The notes beneath the pieces are model-generated. The model worked only from the letters and a program-made list of their open reading frames with translations. It was not told the DNA's origin and did not search any database. Of a stretch of 7,748 bases of DNA, positions 7,123-7,748 are shown piece by piece (the stretch's first letter is position 1; the number at the start of each line of letters is the position of its first letter). Origin of the DNA: Pseudomonadota bacterium (GTDB lineage Bacteria > Pseudomonadota > Gammaproteobacteria > Xanthomonadales > Rhodanobacteraceae); NCBI GenBank assembly GCA_021783385.1, contig JAJXTX010000026.1:1-7748 (forward strand). Reading direction: 5' to 3'. Position numbers and translations under genes: made by a program.

Positions 7123-7136
7123 GCCGGTCAACCGGC
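7123..7136 (+). repeat. 14-base palindrome at the predicted pal transcript start
   Basis: GCCGGT (7123-7128) and ACCGGC (7131-7136) are perfect inverted arms around CA. The two-base gap is too tight for a full RNA hairpin, so a dimeric DNA-binding protein is more likely than a stem-loop if the site matters. It lies just after the candidate -10 box. It may be chance in GC-rich DNA. Confidence 0.3.
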
Positions 7137-7186
7137 GTCAGCTGTCCCCGTAACCATGATCTCATCGTTTGTCGGAACTCAACCCG

Positions 7187-7193
7187 TAAGGAA
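7187..7193 (+). promoter_or_regulatory. Strong ribosome binding site deciding the pal start
   Basis: TAAGGAA ends seven bases before the ATG at 7201 and is the best Shine-Dalgarno sequence in the window. It fixes the start at 7201. An in-frame ATG at 7156 would add 15 residues in front of the lipoprotein signal and lacks a comparable site. Confidence 0.75.
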
Positions 7194-7200
7194 CGTCACC

Positions 7201-7710
7201 ATGAATAAGACCGTTCGCGTCGCCCTGGTCGCCCTGCTCTGCGTTGGCGCGGCCGCTTGCACCAAGAAGCAGGAAGTCAAGCCGCAGCAGCCCGCTCCGG
7301 AGCCGGCTGCCCAGACCCAGGCTCCCGTGTCCAATGGCAAGTACACCCCTGCCGATCTCACTACCGATGCGTGCCTGAAACAGCGCGTGGTGTACTTCGA
7401 TTTCAACAAGACCGAGATCAAGCCGGAGTTCCAGCAGATCATGGCCTGCCACGCCAAGTACCTGCAGGATCGCCCGACCGCACAGATGCGTCTGGAAGGC
7501 AACACCGACGAGCGCGGCACGCGTGAGTACAACCTCGGCCTCGGCGAGCGTCGCGGCAATGCCGTGTCCAGTGCGCTGCAGGCGGACGGTGCCTCGGCCA
7601 GCCAGATCAGCGTGATCAGCTACGGCAAAGAGAAGCCGGTGTGCCGCGAGCACAACGAGGATTGCTGGAGCAAGAACCGCCGCGTCGAGATCGTCTACAC
7701 GGCCGAGTGA
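7201..7710 (+). CDS. pal: Pal, peptidoglycan-associated outer-membrane lipoprotein
   Basis: This is a 169-residue precursor. Residues 1-19 form a lipoprotein signal (NKTVR, then a hydrophobic core) and C20 is the lipidated cysteine. The lipobox AAAC has Ala at -3 where Leu is usual, so it is slightly atypical. Residues 21-50 are a Pro/Gln/Ala-rich tether. Residues about 58-169 are an OmpA-type peptidoglycan-binding domain with VVYFDFNKTEI at 63-73, LEGNTDERGTREYNLGLGERR at 98-118 (split by the usual D103 and R117/R118), SYGKEKP at 140-146 and SKNRRVEIVY at 157-166. Pal anchors the outer membrane to the cell wall and is released or redistributed by TolB and TolA. C58, C82, C148 and C155 are extra cysteines that could form disulfides. 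It is preceded by its own spacer and strong ribosome binding site, and followed after two bases by the next gene. Confidence 0.96.
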   Translation: MNKTVRVALVALLCVGAAACTKKQEVKPQQPAPEPAAQTQAPVSNGKYTPADLTTDACLKQRVVYFDFNKTEIKPEFQQIMACHAKYLQDRPTAQMRLEGNTDERGTREYNLGLGERRGNAVSSALQADGASASQISVISYGKEKPVCREHNEDCWSKNRRVEIVYTAE

Positions 7711-7712
7711 TG

Positions 7713-7748
7713 ATGAAGCGACTGGCTAACAGCTTGACAGCCAGGATC
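7713..7748 (+). CDS. cpoB: Start of next gene, probably CpoB/YbgF (N-terminal fragment)
   Basis: ATG at 7713, two bases after the pal stop, opens a frame that runs to the window edge: MKRLANSLTARI. A basic start followed by small and hydrophobic residues fits the beginning of an exported protein, but 12 codons cannot identify a family. The call to CpoB (a periplasmic coiled-coil and TPR protein that coordinates peptidoglycan synthesis with Tol-Pal) rests on its usual place directly after pal. No clear ribosome binding site is present, so coupling to pal is likely. Confidence 0.45.
   Translation, partial: MKRLANSLTARI

Noticed and set aside
7156..7200. Pal starting at ATG 7156
   Set aside because: It would place 15 polar residues before the lipoprotein signal and ignore the strong TAAGGAA site at 7187-7193.

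Overview
The window is a GC-rich, gene-dense stretch of a gammaproteobacterial chromosome. It is most likely from the Xanthomonadales (Lysobacterales), perhaps a Rhodanobacter/Dyella-like genus. That placement rests on protein character and on the order ruvA-kup-ruvB-ybgC-tolQRAB-pal, which I recall from Xanthomonas-type genomes. It was not tested by a search. All genes lie on the + strand and all look intact except the two cut by the window edges. I see no mobile element, CRISPR array, tRNA or rRNA.

Region 1 (1-1966): the last codons of ruvA (Holliday-junction subunit), then four bases later kup, a low-affinity K+ transporter of the KUP/HAK family. Region 2 (1967-2035): a short spacer with a heptad repeat and a good -10 box. 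The box is placed so that ruvB may be transcribed as a leaderless mRNA. Region 3 (2036-6951): a tightly packed run ruvB-ybgC-tolQ-tolR-tolA-tolB. It has start/stop overlaps at ruvB/ybgC (8 nt), tolR/tolA (14 nt) and tolA/tolB (4 nt), so these genes are probably one operon with translational coupling. Region 4 (6952-7200): a 249-base spacer, the longest without a gene. It holds a possible intrinsic terminator straddling the end of tolB, two perfect inverted repeats, a candidate promoter, a 14-base palindrome and a strong ribosome binding site. Region 5 (7201-7748): pal, then the first 12 codons of what is probably cpoB (ybgF).

Together tolQ, tolR, tolA, tolB and pal encode the whole trans-envelope Tol-Pal machine. 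TolQ-TolR is the proton-driven motor in the inner membrane, TolA spans the periplasm, TolB is the periplasmic beta-propeller, and Pal is the outer-membrane lipoprotein that holds peptidoglycan. YbgC (acyl-CoA thioesterase) and CpoB are its usual genomic companions. RuvA and RuvB, the Holliday-junction branch-migration motor, are separated here by kup.

This is a conserved housekeeping region and I do not see an undescribed multi-gene system. The points most worth a second look are in the non-coding DNA (the ruvB leaderless promoter, the GTTCCC heptads, the tolB-pal spacer) and in lineage-specific details of TolA and Pal (short coiled coil, extra cysteines).
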